Positions 33,814-43,316 of a stretch of 64,000 nucleotides of DNA are shown piece after piece (the first letter of the stretch is position 1; each line of letters starts with the position of its first letter). The stretch spans positions 62,001 to 126,000 of the forward strand of contig NZ_CP039690.1 in NCBI RefSeq assembly GCF_005144885.1, given 5' to 3'. The notes beneath the pieces are model-generated. The model saw only the letters and a program-made list of their open reading frames with translations. It searched no databases and had not been told where the DNA came from. This DNA is from Phreatobacter stygius (GTDB lineage: Bacteria > Pseudomonadota > Alphaproteobacteria > Rhizobiales > Phreatobacteraceae). Both the position numbers and the translations under genes were made by a program.

Positions 33814-34107
33814 GCCGAGTTGGTCATCGAGATCGACCCAATCCGGGTTTTCCGCGAGGATCAGCCGGACCTTCCAGGCGCGCGGCCAGTGCTTGATGTT
33901 CTTCTCGCGCTGTATGGCGTCCCTGATATCCTCGAACCGCTCGAAAAAGACCAGCATCTTCAAGCCGTAGCGACGCGTGAACCCAGGCATTGCACCCTCG
34001 CGATGCTCCCAGGCGCGGCGGGAAAGGTCGCTCGCCACGCCGGTATAGAGCGTGCCGTTGGGCCGGTTCGTCATGATATAGACCCAGCCGCCATAGGCCC
34101 TCGGCAC
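33757..34107 (-). CDS. GIY-YIG endonuclease family protein (copy D), C-terminus altered by IS256
   Basis: Small GIY-YIG nuclease: WVYIM and LYTGV motifs, then SRRAWEHREG, FTRRYGLKMLVFFERFEDI and RAWKVRLILAENPDWVDLDDQLG. The GTG at 34107 is the likely start because the GIY strand begins six codons later and no ATG precedes it nearby. The IS256 insertion lies exactly between the last codon (Gly) and the native TGA. The frame therefore reads 15 extra codons into the IS before stopping at 33757. It is the only copy in the array with an intact core. Natural DNA target unknown. Confidence 0.8.
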   Translation of the reverse strand: MPRAYGGWVYIMTNRPNGTLYTGVASDLSRRAWEHREGAMPGFTRRYGLKMLVFFERFEDIRDAIQREKNIKHWPRAWKVRLILAENPDWVDLDDQLGGRVPTGGVTDGWSSAVAG

Positions 34108-34186
34108 GGGAGGCGCGCCTTCTCGCAATGGTTGAGTAAAACCAAAGCGAGATAAGAACCGGTTGTTTCGAAGCAGACAAGTCGTG

Positions 34187-34217
34187 GGTGGCCGGGACAA
34201 GCCCGGCCATGACGAGG
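34187..34217 (-). repeat. Palindromic REP R7 (right bracket of unit D)
   Basis: GGTGGCCGGGACAAGCCCGG, nearly identical to R3 with the same flanks on both sides. Without the IS and one target copy, R6 to R7 spans 444 bases, one more than R2 to R3, and that base is the frameshift deletion of copy B. Confidence 0.85.
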
Positions 34218-34286
34218 TGTTGAGCTCACGCCGTGCTGGGCCACGGGGGCGTGGCGACCGACCCTGCATGCTCCCGGGGAGCAATC

Positions 34287-34317
34287 CTCGTCTTGGCCGG
34301 GCTTGTCCCGGCCATCC
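34287..34317 (+). repeat. Palindromic REP R8
   Basis: Direct-orientation palindrome followed by ACGAATTCGG but by no gene. It ends the array about 105 bases before the oxidase gene stop and, paired with R7, forms the last inverted REP doublet. Confidence 0.8.
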
Positions 34318-34422
34318 ACGAATTCGGCCCAATTGGCCGCCGAAGCTGACGGCCACCCGGCATGGGCCCGGCATGAGCCGGCACAAGCCGCGCTGCCAGG
34401 AGCCCAAACAATCCCGCCGTCC

Positions 34423-35607
34423 CTACTTCGTCGCAAACAGCCCGGCCAGCCGCGCCACCGCCGCCTCGGATGCCGCCCGATCCACCGTCGTGTCGGCATT
34501 GCCGAAATCACCATCGGCCTGGGCCTGCACCAGAATGCCGTCCCGGCGCGGCACGACATAGAGATTGTGATTGCGGTAGAGCACGCCGTAATTGACCTGC
34601 GGCTGCGGGATCAGCCGCGCGGTCTGGCCGCGCACCGGCACGATCGTCTCGTCGCCGAGCAGGGCGCGCGCGCCATAACCCGTGCAATTGACCAGCGTCT
34701 TCTCGCGCAGGTCGGCGAACTGGCGCGGGCTTTCGAAAGCGCGGGTTTCGATTTCGCCGCCGAGCCGCAGGAAGTCGTCCAGCAGCAGCCGCGCATAGGC
34801 GGTGATGTTGAAGATCATCTGGGAATAGCGCCGCGCATGGGGCACCTGGAAGGGATGCTGCCCCGGTTCCAGGGCCTGCATCGGCCCGCGGATGTCGGCG
34901 AGCAGGCGCCGCTCCAGATCCGGATAAGGCGGCTCGCGCTCGTCGCCATGGCCGGCCGGCTGGTCGAACGGCGTGTCGGACAACATGTAGCCGTCGCGCC
35001 ATTCGATCGGGCTGTCGGCGAGGCCAAGCAGGGTCTGATAGGTCCGGAACGACAGGCGCGCCATGTCTTCCCAGCGCCGCTCGAACTCCGGTGTCGCGTG
35101 TTCCACCGTGCAGATGCGCGAATCCGGCGACCATACGCCGGTGGCGTTGAACGATCGCGTCTCGGGCGGCCGCTCCTTGGCGTAGATGCGCACGTGCAGG
35201 CCGGCGCGTTGCGCGACCAGTGCCGTGGTCAGGCCGATCGCGCCGCAGCCGATCACCGCGATCCTGGTTTCGCGGGTCACCTGGGCCAGGCGCACGGCCA
35301 GCGCCGCCGAGCCCCAGGACAGGGACCAGCCGCTGCCGCCATGGCCGTAATTGTGCACCACCGTCTTGCGGCCGATCCGTTCGGCCTCGATGCGCGGGCC
35401 TTGCGCGCGAAACGGCCGCGAGCAGACATTGATCGCGACGATGCGGTCGGCGCGCGCCCGGATCGGCACCAATGGCGGCGGCGGCGCGAAGGAGATCGGT
35501 TGCGCCGGCGCACGGGCCGACGATGGCAGGCTTTCATCGGCGGCGGCACCACCGGACAGCGCGACGACGGCGGCCCCGGCCCCATAAAGGAAATGACGGC
35601 GTTGCAT
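34423..35607 (-). CDS. Secreted D-amino-acid-oxidase-like flavoprotein with permuted domain order
   Basis: 394 residues. A Tat-type signal (RRHFLYGAGAAVVALSGGAAA) sends a folded flavoprotein to the periplasm. The mature part has all DAAO motifs, but the segment that is C-terminal in DAAO comes first: RPFRAQGPRIEAE at 64-76 and VVHNYGHGGSGWSLSWGSA at 83-101. The Rossmann FAD site VIGCGAIGL at 118-126 follows, and VNCTG (306-310) with VRGQT (325-329) close the chain. It should oxidise amines or D-amino acids with FAD. It lies 163 bases downstream of coxE on the same strand and next to the REP island. The substrate is unknown. Confidence 0.85.
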   Translation of the reverse strand: MQRRHFLYGAGAAVVALSGGAAADESLPSSARAPAQPISFAPPPPLVPIRARADRIVAINVCSRPFRAQGPRIEAERIGRKTVVHNYGHGGSGWSLSWGSAALAVRLAQVTRETRIAVIGCGAIGLTTALVAQRAGLHVRIYAKERPPETRSFNATGVWSPDSRICTVEHATPEFERRWEDMARLSFRTYQTLLGLADSPIEWRDGYMLSDTPFDQPAGHGDEREPPYPDLERRLLADIRGPMQALEPGQHPFQVPHARRYSQMIFNITAYARLLLDDFLRLGGEIETRAFESPRQFADLREKTLVNCTGYGARALLGDETIVPVRGQTARLIPQPQVNYGVLYRNHNLYVVPRRDGILVQAQADGDFGNADTTVDRAASEAAVARLAGLFATK

Positions 35608-35770
35608 ATCGATCCTCGGTCAATCCTTGTCACGCCCCGCGCCGAGCAGCGTGTCTAGCCGCAGGGCATCTCGAAGGCCAGACATCGGGTGAGGCGCCCG
35701 CGCATGGTGACCATGCGAAGCGGCCCGATCTTGCGCAATGCTGCGGCAATGCTCGCTCCCGGCCCGGCCC

Positions 35771-36967
35771 TCACGCCGCCTTGAGCCACAGGCGCGGATC
35801 ATGCGAGCGATCCACCCGGCGCGCGTCGAGCGCGGTCACCAGGTCGGCGACGGCGGCGATATTGTGGACGGTGCGGAACTCGTCGACATGCGGCAGCAGC
35901 GCGCGGATCCCCTGCGCCTTGGCTTCGAAACCATCGAACCGCAGCAGCGGGTTGAGCCAGACCAGCCGCCGGCACGACCGGTGCAGCCGGTCGGCCTCGC
36001 GCGCCAGATCCCCCGAGACATCACGCTCCAGCCCGTCGGTGACCAGCAGCACGACGGCGCCACCCGACAGCACCCGGCGCGACCAGAGCTTGTTGAAGGC
36101 GTGCAGCGACGGCGCGATGCGCGTGCCGCCCGACCAGTCTTGCACGGCCGAGGTGGTGGCCGCCAGCGCCTCGTCCGGGTCCTTGGCCTTCAGGGCGCGG
36201 GTGATATTGGTCAGCCGGGTGCCGAACACGAAGGCATGGACGTGCCGCCGCCGGTCCATCAGGGCGTGAATGAAATGCAGCATCACCCGAGTGTACTGGC
36301 TCATCGAGCCCGAGATGTCGCAGAGCACCACCAGCGGCGGATGCTTGTCTTTGGCTCCGCGCATGGCGAGATCGATGATCGCGCCGCCCTGCCCGATCGA
36401 ACGGCGCAGCGTGCGCCGGAAATCGATGCGATGGCCACGCGGATCGGGCGCCAGCCGGCGCGTCGGCACGGCATCGTCGGGCAGGACCAGGGCCGCGACG
36501 CGCCGCTGCGCCTCGGAAATCTCGGCCGCCGTCATCTGGGCGAAGTCTTTCTGCTGCAGCACCTCGACATCGGAGACCGTGAAACGGGCGTCCACCTCGA
36601 GCTCCGGCCGCTCCACCGGCGTGGCTTCGGTGTCCTTGAAGAAAGCCTCCTGCAGGCGCAGCGACACCGGGTCGGGTTTGGCCTGCGGCGCATGCGCCAC
36701 CGGCATCAGCACCTGCAGCAGTTTTTCCATCAGGTGCCGCCGCTTCCAGAAGATCTCAAAGCCGTCATGGAAGATGATCGAATGTTCGTGTTTGCCGACG
36801 AACACCGAGTGCAGCGTCCAGTAGAAATCCTCGCGCGAACCGATGCCGGCGGCTTCCACCGCGTGAACGGCGTCGATCACCGTGCCGGGCCCGACCGGCA
36901 GGCCGGCGACCCGCAAAGCCCGGGCGAAATGGGCGATGTTCTCGGTCAGCGCATGAGCCATGGTCAC
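35771..36967 (-). CDS. coxE: CoxE-like VWA-domain protein
   Basis: 398 residues. A CoxE-type N-terminal region is followed by a von Willebrand A domain whose metal site DISGSMSQ (DxSxS) is intact. In Oligotropha, CoxE works with the MoxR-type ATPase CoxD in post-translational assembly of the CuSMo active site of CO dehydrogenase. Here it follows the membrane protein gene by four bases and coxD before that, so the three are one operon downstream of coxSLM. Confidence 0.88.
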   Translation of the reverse strand: MTMAHALTENIAHFARALRVAGLPVGPGTVIDAVHAVEAAGIGSREDFYWTLHSVFVGKHEHSIIFHDGFEIFWKRRHLMEKLLQVLMPVAHAPQAKPDPVSLRLQEAFFKDTEATPVERPELEVDARFTVSDVEVLQQKDFAQMTAAEISEAQRRVAALVLPDDAVPTRRLAPDPRGHRIDFRRTLRRSIGQGGAIIDLAMRGAKDKHPPLVVLCDISGSMSQYTRVMLHFIHALMDRRRHVHAFVFGTRLTNITRALKAKDPDEALAATTSAVQDWSGGTRIAPSLHAFNKLWSRRVLSGGAVVLLVTDGLERDVSGDLAREADRLHRSCRRLVWLNPLLRFDGFEAKAQGIRALLPHVDEFRTVHNIAAVADLVTALDARRVDRSHDPRLWLKAA

Positions 36968-36971
36968 GCCT

Positions 36972-37478
36972 TCAAGCAGAGGGTCTCAGGAGAAAGGCCC
37001 AGACCGGCGACAGGCCGATCGAGCCGAGATTATAGACCGCATGGGTCAGCGCCACCGCGCCGAGCGCAAACCAGCGCCGGCCGGACCGCGCGAACCAGCC
37101 GGCATATTGCCAGGCGAAGACCAGGAACAGCACGGCGGTCACCGGCGCACGCGCCAGGGTGATCGGCATATGGGCGGCCACCGCGATCGCCGCGAGAACA
37201 GCCACGAAGAGCGGCACGGCCAGCCGCAGCTTGTCGACCGCGAGCCAATGGACCATGGCCAGTACCGCGGTTTCGAGCAGAGGCGAGGCAATCACCGCGG
37301 CGAGCAGGATGATCACGATCGTCAGCGGCGAGGCCTCCGGCACCGGCGGCCGATAGGGCGTCAGCCACAAGACGCTCCACCAGGCGAGCGGGACGGCGAG
37401 CAGCGCCGCGCCGATGCTGATGGCCTTGAGCCAGGGCCGCTCGCCGGGCTCGCCGATCCAGCGCAAAACCGACGTCAC
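36972..37478 (-). CDS. Multi-pass membrane protein, distantly CPBP/CAAX-protease-like
   Basis: 168 residues with about four to five membrane helices. ASPLLETAVLAM (Glu69) and THAVYN (His146, Asn150) recall the E...HxxxN pattern of CPBP intramembrane metalloproteases, but the second Glu of the usual EE pair is absent, so activity is doubtful. The start overlaps the coxD stop by four bases (ATGA) and coxE follows after four bases. This tight packing implies a role in, or co-expression with, CoxD/CoxE maturation. Confidence 0.65.
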   Translation of the reverse strand: MTSVLRWIGEPGERPWLKAISIGAALLAVPLAWWSVLWLTPYRPPVPEASPLTIVIILLAAVIASPLLETAVLAMVHWLAVDKLRLAVPLFVAVLAAIAVAAHMPITLARAPVTAVLFLVFAWQYAGWFARSGRRWFALGAVALTHAVYNLGSIGLSPVWAFLLRPSA

Positions 37479-38392
37479 CGCCCTGCCCTGACCTCGTCGA
37501 GGATGGCCTTGGCTTCGCCGCCCTGCATCTTGACGATGTCGTCCTGGTATTTGAGCAGCACGCCGAGCGTGTCGGTGACCCCTTGCGGATCCAGCCCGAC
37601 GGCGTCGAGCTCGGTCAGCGCGGTGGCCCAGTCGATGGTTTCGGCGACACCCGGCACCTTGAACAGGTCGGTCTTCCTCAGCCGCTGGACGAAAGCCACG
37701 ATGTCCTTAGTCAACCGCTCCGGCGCGCCCGGCGCCTTGGCCTTGAGGATCGCCAGCTCGCGCGTCGCATCGGGATAGTCGACCCAGTGATAGAGGCAGC
37801 GGCGTTTCAACGCGTCATGGATCTCGCGGGTCCGGTTGGAGGTGACGATGACGATCGGCGCGTGCGGCGCCCTGATGGTCCCGAGCTCGGGCACCGTCAC
37901 CTGGTAGTCCGACAGCACTTCCAGGAGGAAAGCCTCGAAGGCCTCGTCGGTCCGGTCGAGTTCGTCGATCAGCAGCACCGGTGCGCCGCGCGGATCCGGC
38001 TCGAGCGCCTGCAACAGCGGCCGCTTGACCAGATAGCGCTCGGAGAAGATGCCGGCGGTGAGGCTTTCCTTGTCGACCGTGCCCTCGGCTTCGGCCACCC
38101 GGATGGCGATCATCTGGGCGGCATAGTTCCACTCATAGACCGCCGCCGAGACGTCGAGCCCCTCGTAACATTGCAGCCGGATCAGGCCGCGGCCGAGCGT
38201 TGCCGCCAGGACCTTGGCGATCTCGGTCTTGCCGACCCCCGCCTCGCCCTCGAGCAGCAGCGGCCGACCCATTTTCAGGGCAAGGAACAGGACGGTGGCG
38301 AGCGAACGATCGGCGACATAATGGCCGCGTTTCAGCAAGGCCAGGGTTTCGTCGATCGAGGTGGGCAAGGCTGAAGGAGAATGAACGGTCAC
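37475..38392 (-). CDS. coxD: CoxD-like MoxR-family AAA+ ATPase
   Basis: 305 residues. Walker A GEAGVGKTE at 49-57, Walker B LLIDELDRTDEAFEAFLLE, and the MoxR sensor region IVIVTSNRTREIHDALKRRC. CoxD is an ATP-dependent chaperone that unfolds or remodels apo-CO dehydrogenase so that S and Cu can be added at molybdenum. For form II-like enzymes its client is less clear. It precedes the CPBP-like and coxE genes and follows the DUF3108 gene after 55 bases. Confidence 0.9.
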   Translation of the reverse strand: MTVHSPSALPTSIDETLALLKRGHYVADRSLATVLFLALKMGRPLLLEGEAGVGKTEIAKVLAATLGRGLIRLQCYEGLDVSAAVYEWNYAAQMIAIRVAEAEGTVDKESLTAGIFSERYLVKRPLLQALEPDPRGAPVLLIDELDRTDEAFEAFLLEVLSDYQVTVPELGTIRAPHAPIVIVTSNRTREIHDALKRRCLYHWVDYPDATRELAILKAKAPGAPERLTKDIVAFVQRLRKTDLFKVPGVAETIDWATALTELDAVGLDPQGVTDTLGVLLKYQDDIVKMQGGEAKAILDEVRAGR

Positions 38393-38447
38393 TTAGGCAC
38401 TCCGGCTGCGCGCCCACAATAACGCAGCCTGCGCCCGGCGCGAGGGG

Positions 38448-39296
38448 TCAATCCGCAGAGGCGCGCCGCGCTACCGGCAGGCCGGGATTGAGGTCGAGCT
38501 TGGTCGCCTGCGCGACGCCGGTGCCATAACCCGTGGTCAGCGAGATGCGCGCCGGGATCAGCGTGCGCGACCCCTGTATCGGCACCAGCGTGATTTCGGC
38601 CGAGCGTCGCCGCGCCGCCTGGATGTCGGAACGGTCGGTGCGATAGCCGGCAACCGGCTCGAAGCGGACGCTGCAAATGGCGGCATCGCCCTTGTAGCCG
38701 GCAATCTCGACCTGGCGCGTGCCGACAAAGGCATAGATCAGGTCGAAGCGGACCACGCCGTTATAGATGCGCGAGCGCCGCTCGCAAGCCGCCGCGCCGG
38801 TCACCGGGCCGGTGCCGCCGGCAATGAAGATGCCCGCCGACAGGGGGTCGACGACACCGCGCAGATGCTCGGCGGTGACCGGTGTCGCGCGGGTATGCGG
38901 CGGCTTGTCGGGATTGCGCACCACCGAGCGGACATTGCCCTCGGCCATGGCGATCCGGGTGGTTTCGACCTTGCCGCCGGAATGGACCTCGATGTTGAAA
39001 CTCGCCGGAATGGCCGCGGCGCCGGCGATCCGCCCGGTCGCCGTCGCCGTGCCCGAACCGCCGGCGAACATCGCCGCCACGCCGGTCACCCGGGCGTTCA
39101 GCGTCGTGCGATAGGTCGTGCCGTCGGTCGACGAAACCATCGTGCCGGTGCCGATCGGCAATCCCAAGAACGACACGGCATATTCCGCCGAAACCTGGCC
39201 GTTGATGGCCAATGCCGGCGCCGGCGCTCCGGTCCCGAGCGCAAGCGCCAGGCCGGAGACCTGCAAGAGCCCTGTGGTGGTCAGCCGTGTCGTCAT
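38448..39296 (-). CDS. DUF3108 family periplasmic protein
   Basis: 282 residues. A signal peptide (ending APALA, about residue 30) is followed by a DUF3108 domain starting SAEYAVSFLGLPIGTGTM. DUF3108 proteins are predicted beta-barrel-like periplasmic proteins with no known function. The ATG at 39296 has CGGGG upstream and sits right before the signal peptide; the longer frame is not signal-like. It is placed inside the cox locus between coxM and coxD, on the same strand. Confidence 0.8.
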   Translation of the reverse strand: MTTRLTTTGLLQVSGLALALGTGAPAPALAINGQVSAEYAVSFLGLPIGTGTMVSSTDGTTYRTTLNARVTGVAAMFAGGSGTATATGRIAGAAAIPASFNIEVHSGGKVETTRIAMAEGNVRSVVRNPDKPPHTRATPVTAEHLRGVVDPLSAGIFIAGGTGPVTGAAACERRSRIYNGVVRFDLIYAFVGTRQVEIAGYKGDAAICSVRFEPVAGYRTDRSDIQAARRRSAEITLVPIQGSRTLIPARISLTTGYGTGVAQATKLDLNPGLPVARRASAD

Positions 39297-39556
39297 CTTT
39301 TTGCCCCGCGGCGATACGGGCGCAGGCGGGCCCGTCGGTCCGAAAATCATGATGCGCAAAACATGGTGCGCAAGACATCGTGCACAACAAACCCGGCGCA
39401 ACGGAATCAGGTTCGCCGCGGCTGTTGGCGATTTTGCGGCAGGCTACGGGAAAACACCAAGTCCGCTTCGGCCAGACCCGCTTCGACCAAACCCGGAAAC
39501 GGCAACGGCCGGGGCAGCTTGCGCCACCCCGGCCGCCAATGCCCTGATCCTGGTGG

Positions 39557-40351
39557 TCAGGCCGCCGCGGCCACCGCCCGGCGCGCCATGACGCCGACCA
39601 GATGCGCGCGATAGTCGGCGGAGGCATGAATGTCGCCGTTCAGGTCCTTGGCTTCCGTTGCGATGCCTTCGAGCGACTTGGCGTTGAAGCGCTTCGACAG
39701 CGCCTCCTCCATGGCGGCATGGCGGAACACGCCGTTATTGCCCGCGCCGGTCACCGCGACGCGTACCGAACGGCCCTTCTTGGCGACGAAAACGCCGACG
39801 ATGGCATAACGCGAGGCGGGGTTCGGAAACTTGACATAGGCCGCCTTGCCCGGCGCCGGGAAAGCGATCTTGGTGATGATCTCGTCCTCGTCCAGCACGG
39901 TCGAGAACAGCCCGGCGAAGAACTCCTCCGCCGGCAGCTTGCGCTTGTTGGTGTGCACGGTCGCGCCAAGCGCGATCAGCGCCGCCGGATAGTCGGCGGC
40001 CGGATCATTGTTGGCCACCGACCCGCCAATGGTGCCTTTGTGGCGCACCTGCGGGTCGCCGATATTGCCGGCGAGACGGGCGAGCGCCGGGATCGTCGCC
40101 TGCACGGCGGCCGAACTGGCCACCTCGGCATGGGTCGTCATCGCGCCGATGACGATGGTGCGGCCCTTCTGCTCGATGCCGGAAAGGCCGGCTCCGGCCA
40201 GGTCGATGATCGCCTTCGGGCTGGCCAGCCGCTGCTTCATGGTCGGGATCAGCGTCTGCCCGCCGGCGAGCAGCTTCGGCTCCTCCGCCTTCTTGAGCAG
40301 CGAGACGGCGCCACGAACCGTGGCGGCCTTGTGGTACTTGAAAGGATACAT
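39557..40351 (-). CDS. coxM: Aerobic CO dehydrogenase-like medium subunit (FAD)
   Basis: 264 residues, FAD-binding subunit of a xanthine-oxidase family hydroxylase that passes electrons from the 2Fe-2S clusters. The FAD loops are LLAGGQTLIPTMKQR (27-41) and the TIGG block (GTIGGSVANNDPAADYPAAL, 107-126). The ATG at 40351 has GGGGGAG upstream. It follows coxL by 17 bases, the order S-L-M rather than the M-S-L of classic form I operons. Confidence 0.92.
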   Translation of the reverse strand: MYPFKYHKAATVRGAVSLLKKAEEPKLLAGGQTLIPTMKQRLASPKAIIDLAGAGLSGIEQKGRTIVIGAMTTHAEVASSAAVQATIPALARLAGNIGDPQVRHKGTIGGSVANNDPAADYPAALIALGATVHTNKRKLPAEEFFAGLFSTVLDEDEIITKIAFPAPGKAAYVKFPNPASRYAIVGVFVAKKGRSVRVAVTGAGNNGVFRHAAMEEALSKRFNAKSLEGIATEAKDLNGDIHASADYRAHLVGVMARRAVAAAA

Positions 40352-40368
40352 CGTGCTCCCCCTGAACC

Positions 40369-42738
40369 TTACTCGGCCGCCTTGGCCGTCTTTGCCAGTT
40401 TCTGGATGACGTTCCACACCGCGAGCGGTGTCGCCGGCATCGGGATATCTTCCGTGCCGAGCGCGTCGGTGAGTGCGTTGATGACCGCCGGTGGAGAGGC
40501 GATCGCGCCGGCCTCGCCGCAACCCTTGATGCCCAAGGGATTGGACGGGCACGGTGTCACCGTCATGCCGACGTCGAAGGACGGCAGGTCGTGCGCCCGC
40601 GGCATGGCATAGTCCATGAACGAGGCGGTGATCAGCTGCCCGTCCTTGGTATAGACCGTGCCTTCCAGCAGCGCCTGGCCGACGCCCTGGGCGATGCCGC
40701 CATGGACCTGGCCTTCGACGATCATCGGGTTGATGACATTGCCGAAATCGTCCACCGCCGTCCATTTGGCAATGGTCGAAACGCCGGTCTCGGTATCGAC
40801 CTCGATCTCGCAGATATGGCAGCCGGCCGGAAAGGTGAAATTGGTCGGATCGTAGAACGACCCTTCCTTCAGGCCCGGTTCCAGCTCCTGCGGATTGAAC
40901 TTGTGGGCGATATAGGCATTCAGCGCCACCGTGCCGAAATCCACCGACTTGTCGGTGCCCTTGACGGTGAACTGGCCGTCCTTGAAGTCGATATCGGCTT
41001 CGGCCGCTTCCAGCACATGGGCCGCGACCTTCTTGGCCTTGGCCTCGATCTTGTCGAGCGCCTTGGATATCGCCGACATGCCGACCGCGCCGGAGCGCGA
41101 GCCATAGGTGCCCATGCCGAACTGCACCTTGTCGGTATCGCCATGGACGATCGAGACATTGTCGATCGGAATGCCCAGGCGGTGCGAGACGAGCTGGGCG
41201 AAGGTCGTCTCGTGACCCTGGCCATGGCTGTGAGAGCCGGTCAGGACCTCGACGGTGCCGACCGGATTGACCCGGACCTCGGCCGATTCCCACAAGCCGA
41301 CGCCGGCGCCAAGCGAACCGACCGCCTGTGACGGCGCGATGCCGCAGGCCTCGATATAGGTGGAATAGCCCAGGCCCCGGAGCTTGCCGCGCTTGGCCGC
41401 CTCCCGCTTGCGCTTGCCGAACCCCTTCACGTCGGCCATGTCCATCGCCTTCAAGAGCGAGGCTTTGTAGTCGCCGACGTCGTACATCATGATGACCGGC
41501 GTCTGGTGCGGGAATTTGGCGATGAAATTCCGCTTGCGGAAGGCGGCCGGGTCCATGCCGATCTCGCGTGCCGTGACCTCGACCAGGCGCTCGACCACGA
41601 AGGTCGCTTCCGGCCGTCCGGCGCCGCGATAGGCGTCGACCGGCGCGGTGTTGGTATAGACCGCATCGACCTCGGCATAGATGGCCGGAATGGCATATTG
41701 GCCGGACAGCAGGGTCGCGTAGAGATAGGTCGGCACCGACGAGGCGAAGGTCGAGAGATAGGCGCCCATATTGGCGATCGTCTTGACCCGCAGGCCGGTG
41801 ATCTTGCCTTCGGCGTCGGTGGCAAGCTCGGCCCGGGTCACGTGGTCGCGGCCATGGGCGATGGCCAGGAACTCCTCGGTCCTGTCGGCCGTCCACTTGA
41901 CCGGCCGGTTGACCTTGCGCGCGGCCCAGACGCAAACCGTCTCCTCGGCATAGATGAAGATCTTCGACCCGAAGCCGCCGCCGACATCCGGCGCGATCAC
42001 CCTGAGCTTGTGCTCGGGCGCAATGCCGATGAAGGCGGACAGCACCAGGCGCGCCACATGCGGGTTCTGGCTGGTGGTATAGAGCGTCAGCGCGTCGTTG
42101 CCGGCATCGTAGTCGCCGATCGCCGCCCTGGGCTCCATCGCATTGGGCACCAGGCGGTTGTTGATGATGTCGAGCTTGGTGACGTGTTTGGCCTTGGCGA
42201 AAGCCGCGTCGGTCGCCGCCTTGTCGCCGATATGCCAGTCATAGACCGTATTGGCCGGGGCTTCCGAATGGACCTCCGGGGCGCCCTTGTCCTGCGCCCT
42301 GGCGGCGTCGGCATTGGCCGGCAGCACGCCGTAATCGACGACGATCGCCTCGGCCGCGTCCTTGGCTTGCGCCAGCGTCTCGGCGATGACCACCGCGACG
42401 TGGTCGCCGACATAACGCACCTTGCCCTGGGCGAGCACCGGATGCGGCCCTGCCCGCATCGGCGTGCCGTCCTTGGAATGGATCATCCAGCCGCAGATCA
42501 GCCCGCCGATCTTGTCGGCCGCGATGTCCTCGCCGGTGAAGATCGCCACCACGCCCGGCATGGCCCGGGCCTTGGCGGTGTCGATTTTCTTCAAGGTCGC
42601 GTGGGCATGCGGCGAGCGCAGGAAATAGGCCTGCGTCTGGCCCGGACGGTTGATGTCGTCGGTATATTGGCCCTTGCCGGTGATGAAACGGAAATCTTCT
42701 TTGCGGCGTACAGCCGCACCAATGCCGGTCACAGTCAT
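40369..42738 (-). CDS. coxL: Aerobic CO dehydrogenase-like large subunit, form II (Mo-MCD)
   Basis: 789-residue molybdopterin subunit. The active-site loop is AYRGAGR at residues 369-375, the form II signature; form I CO dehydrogenases have AYxCSFR with the Cu-ligand cysteine. The general base Glu742 is in GCGEAGA. It has the usual VGGGFGSK and QGHETTFAQ cofactor contacts. Form II enzymes oxidise CO poorly, if at all, and may hydroxylate another substrate. It lies between coxS (67 bases) and coxM (17 bases). Confidence 0.93.
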   Translation of the reverse strand: MTVTGIGAAVRRKEDFRFITGKGQYTDDINRPGQTQAYFLRSPHAHATLKKIDTAKARAMPGVVAIFTGEDIAADKIGGLICGWMIHSKDGTPMRAGPHPVLAQGKVRYVGDHVAVVIAETLAQAKDAAEAIVVDYGVLPANADAARAQDKGAPEVHSEAPANTVYDWHIGDKAATDAAFAKAKHVTKLDIINNRLVPNAMEPRAAIGDYDAGNDALTLYTTSQNPHVARLVLSAFIGIAPEHKLRVIAPDVGGGFGSKIFIYAEETVCVWAARKVNRPVKWTADRTEEFLAIAHGRDHVTRAELATDAEGKITGLRVKTIANMGAYLSTFASSVPTYLYATLLSGQYAIPAIYAEVDAVYTNTAPVDAYRGAGRPEATFVVERLVEVTAREIGMDPAAFRKRNFIAKFPHQTPVIMMYDVGDYKASLLKAMDMADVKGFGKRKREAAKRGKLRGLGYSTYIEACGIAPSQAVGSLGAGVGLWESAEVRVNPVGTVEVLTGSHSHGQGHETTFAQLVSHRLGIPIDNVSIVHGDTDKVQFGMGTYGSRSGAVGMSAISKALDKIEAKAKKVAAHVLEAAEADIDFKDGQFTVKGTDKSVDFGTVALNAYIAHKFNPQELEPGLKEGSFYDPTNFTFPAGCHICEIEVDTETGVSTIAKWTAVDDFGNVINPMIVEGQVHGGIAQGVGQALLEGTVYTKDGQLITASFMDYAMPRAHDLPSFDVGMTVTPCPSNPLGIKGCGEAGAIASPPAVINALTDALGTEDIPMPATPLAVWNVIQKLAKTAKAAE

Positions 42739-42805
42739 GGCGCCCTCCCTGGGGATCGCTCGAGACGGAACTATCAGACGGAAATGCGAGAACGGTCGCG
42801 CGCCG

Positions 42806-43300
<495 letters not shown>

Positions 43301-43316
43301 GGGCGTTCCTCCTCAC

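Noticed and set aside
31449-34317. CRISPR-like repetition
   Set aside because: Repeats are palindromes in alternating orientation with gene-sized or related spacers, not uniform repeats with unique short spacers, and no cas genes are present.
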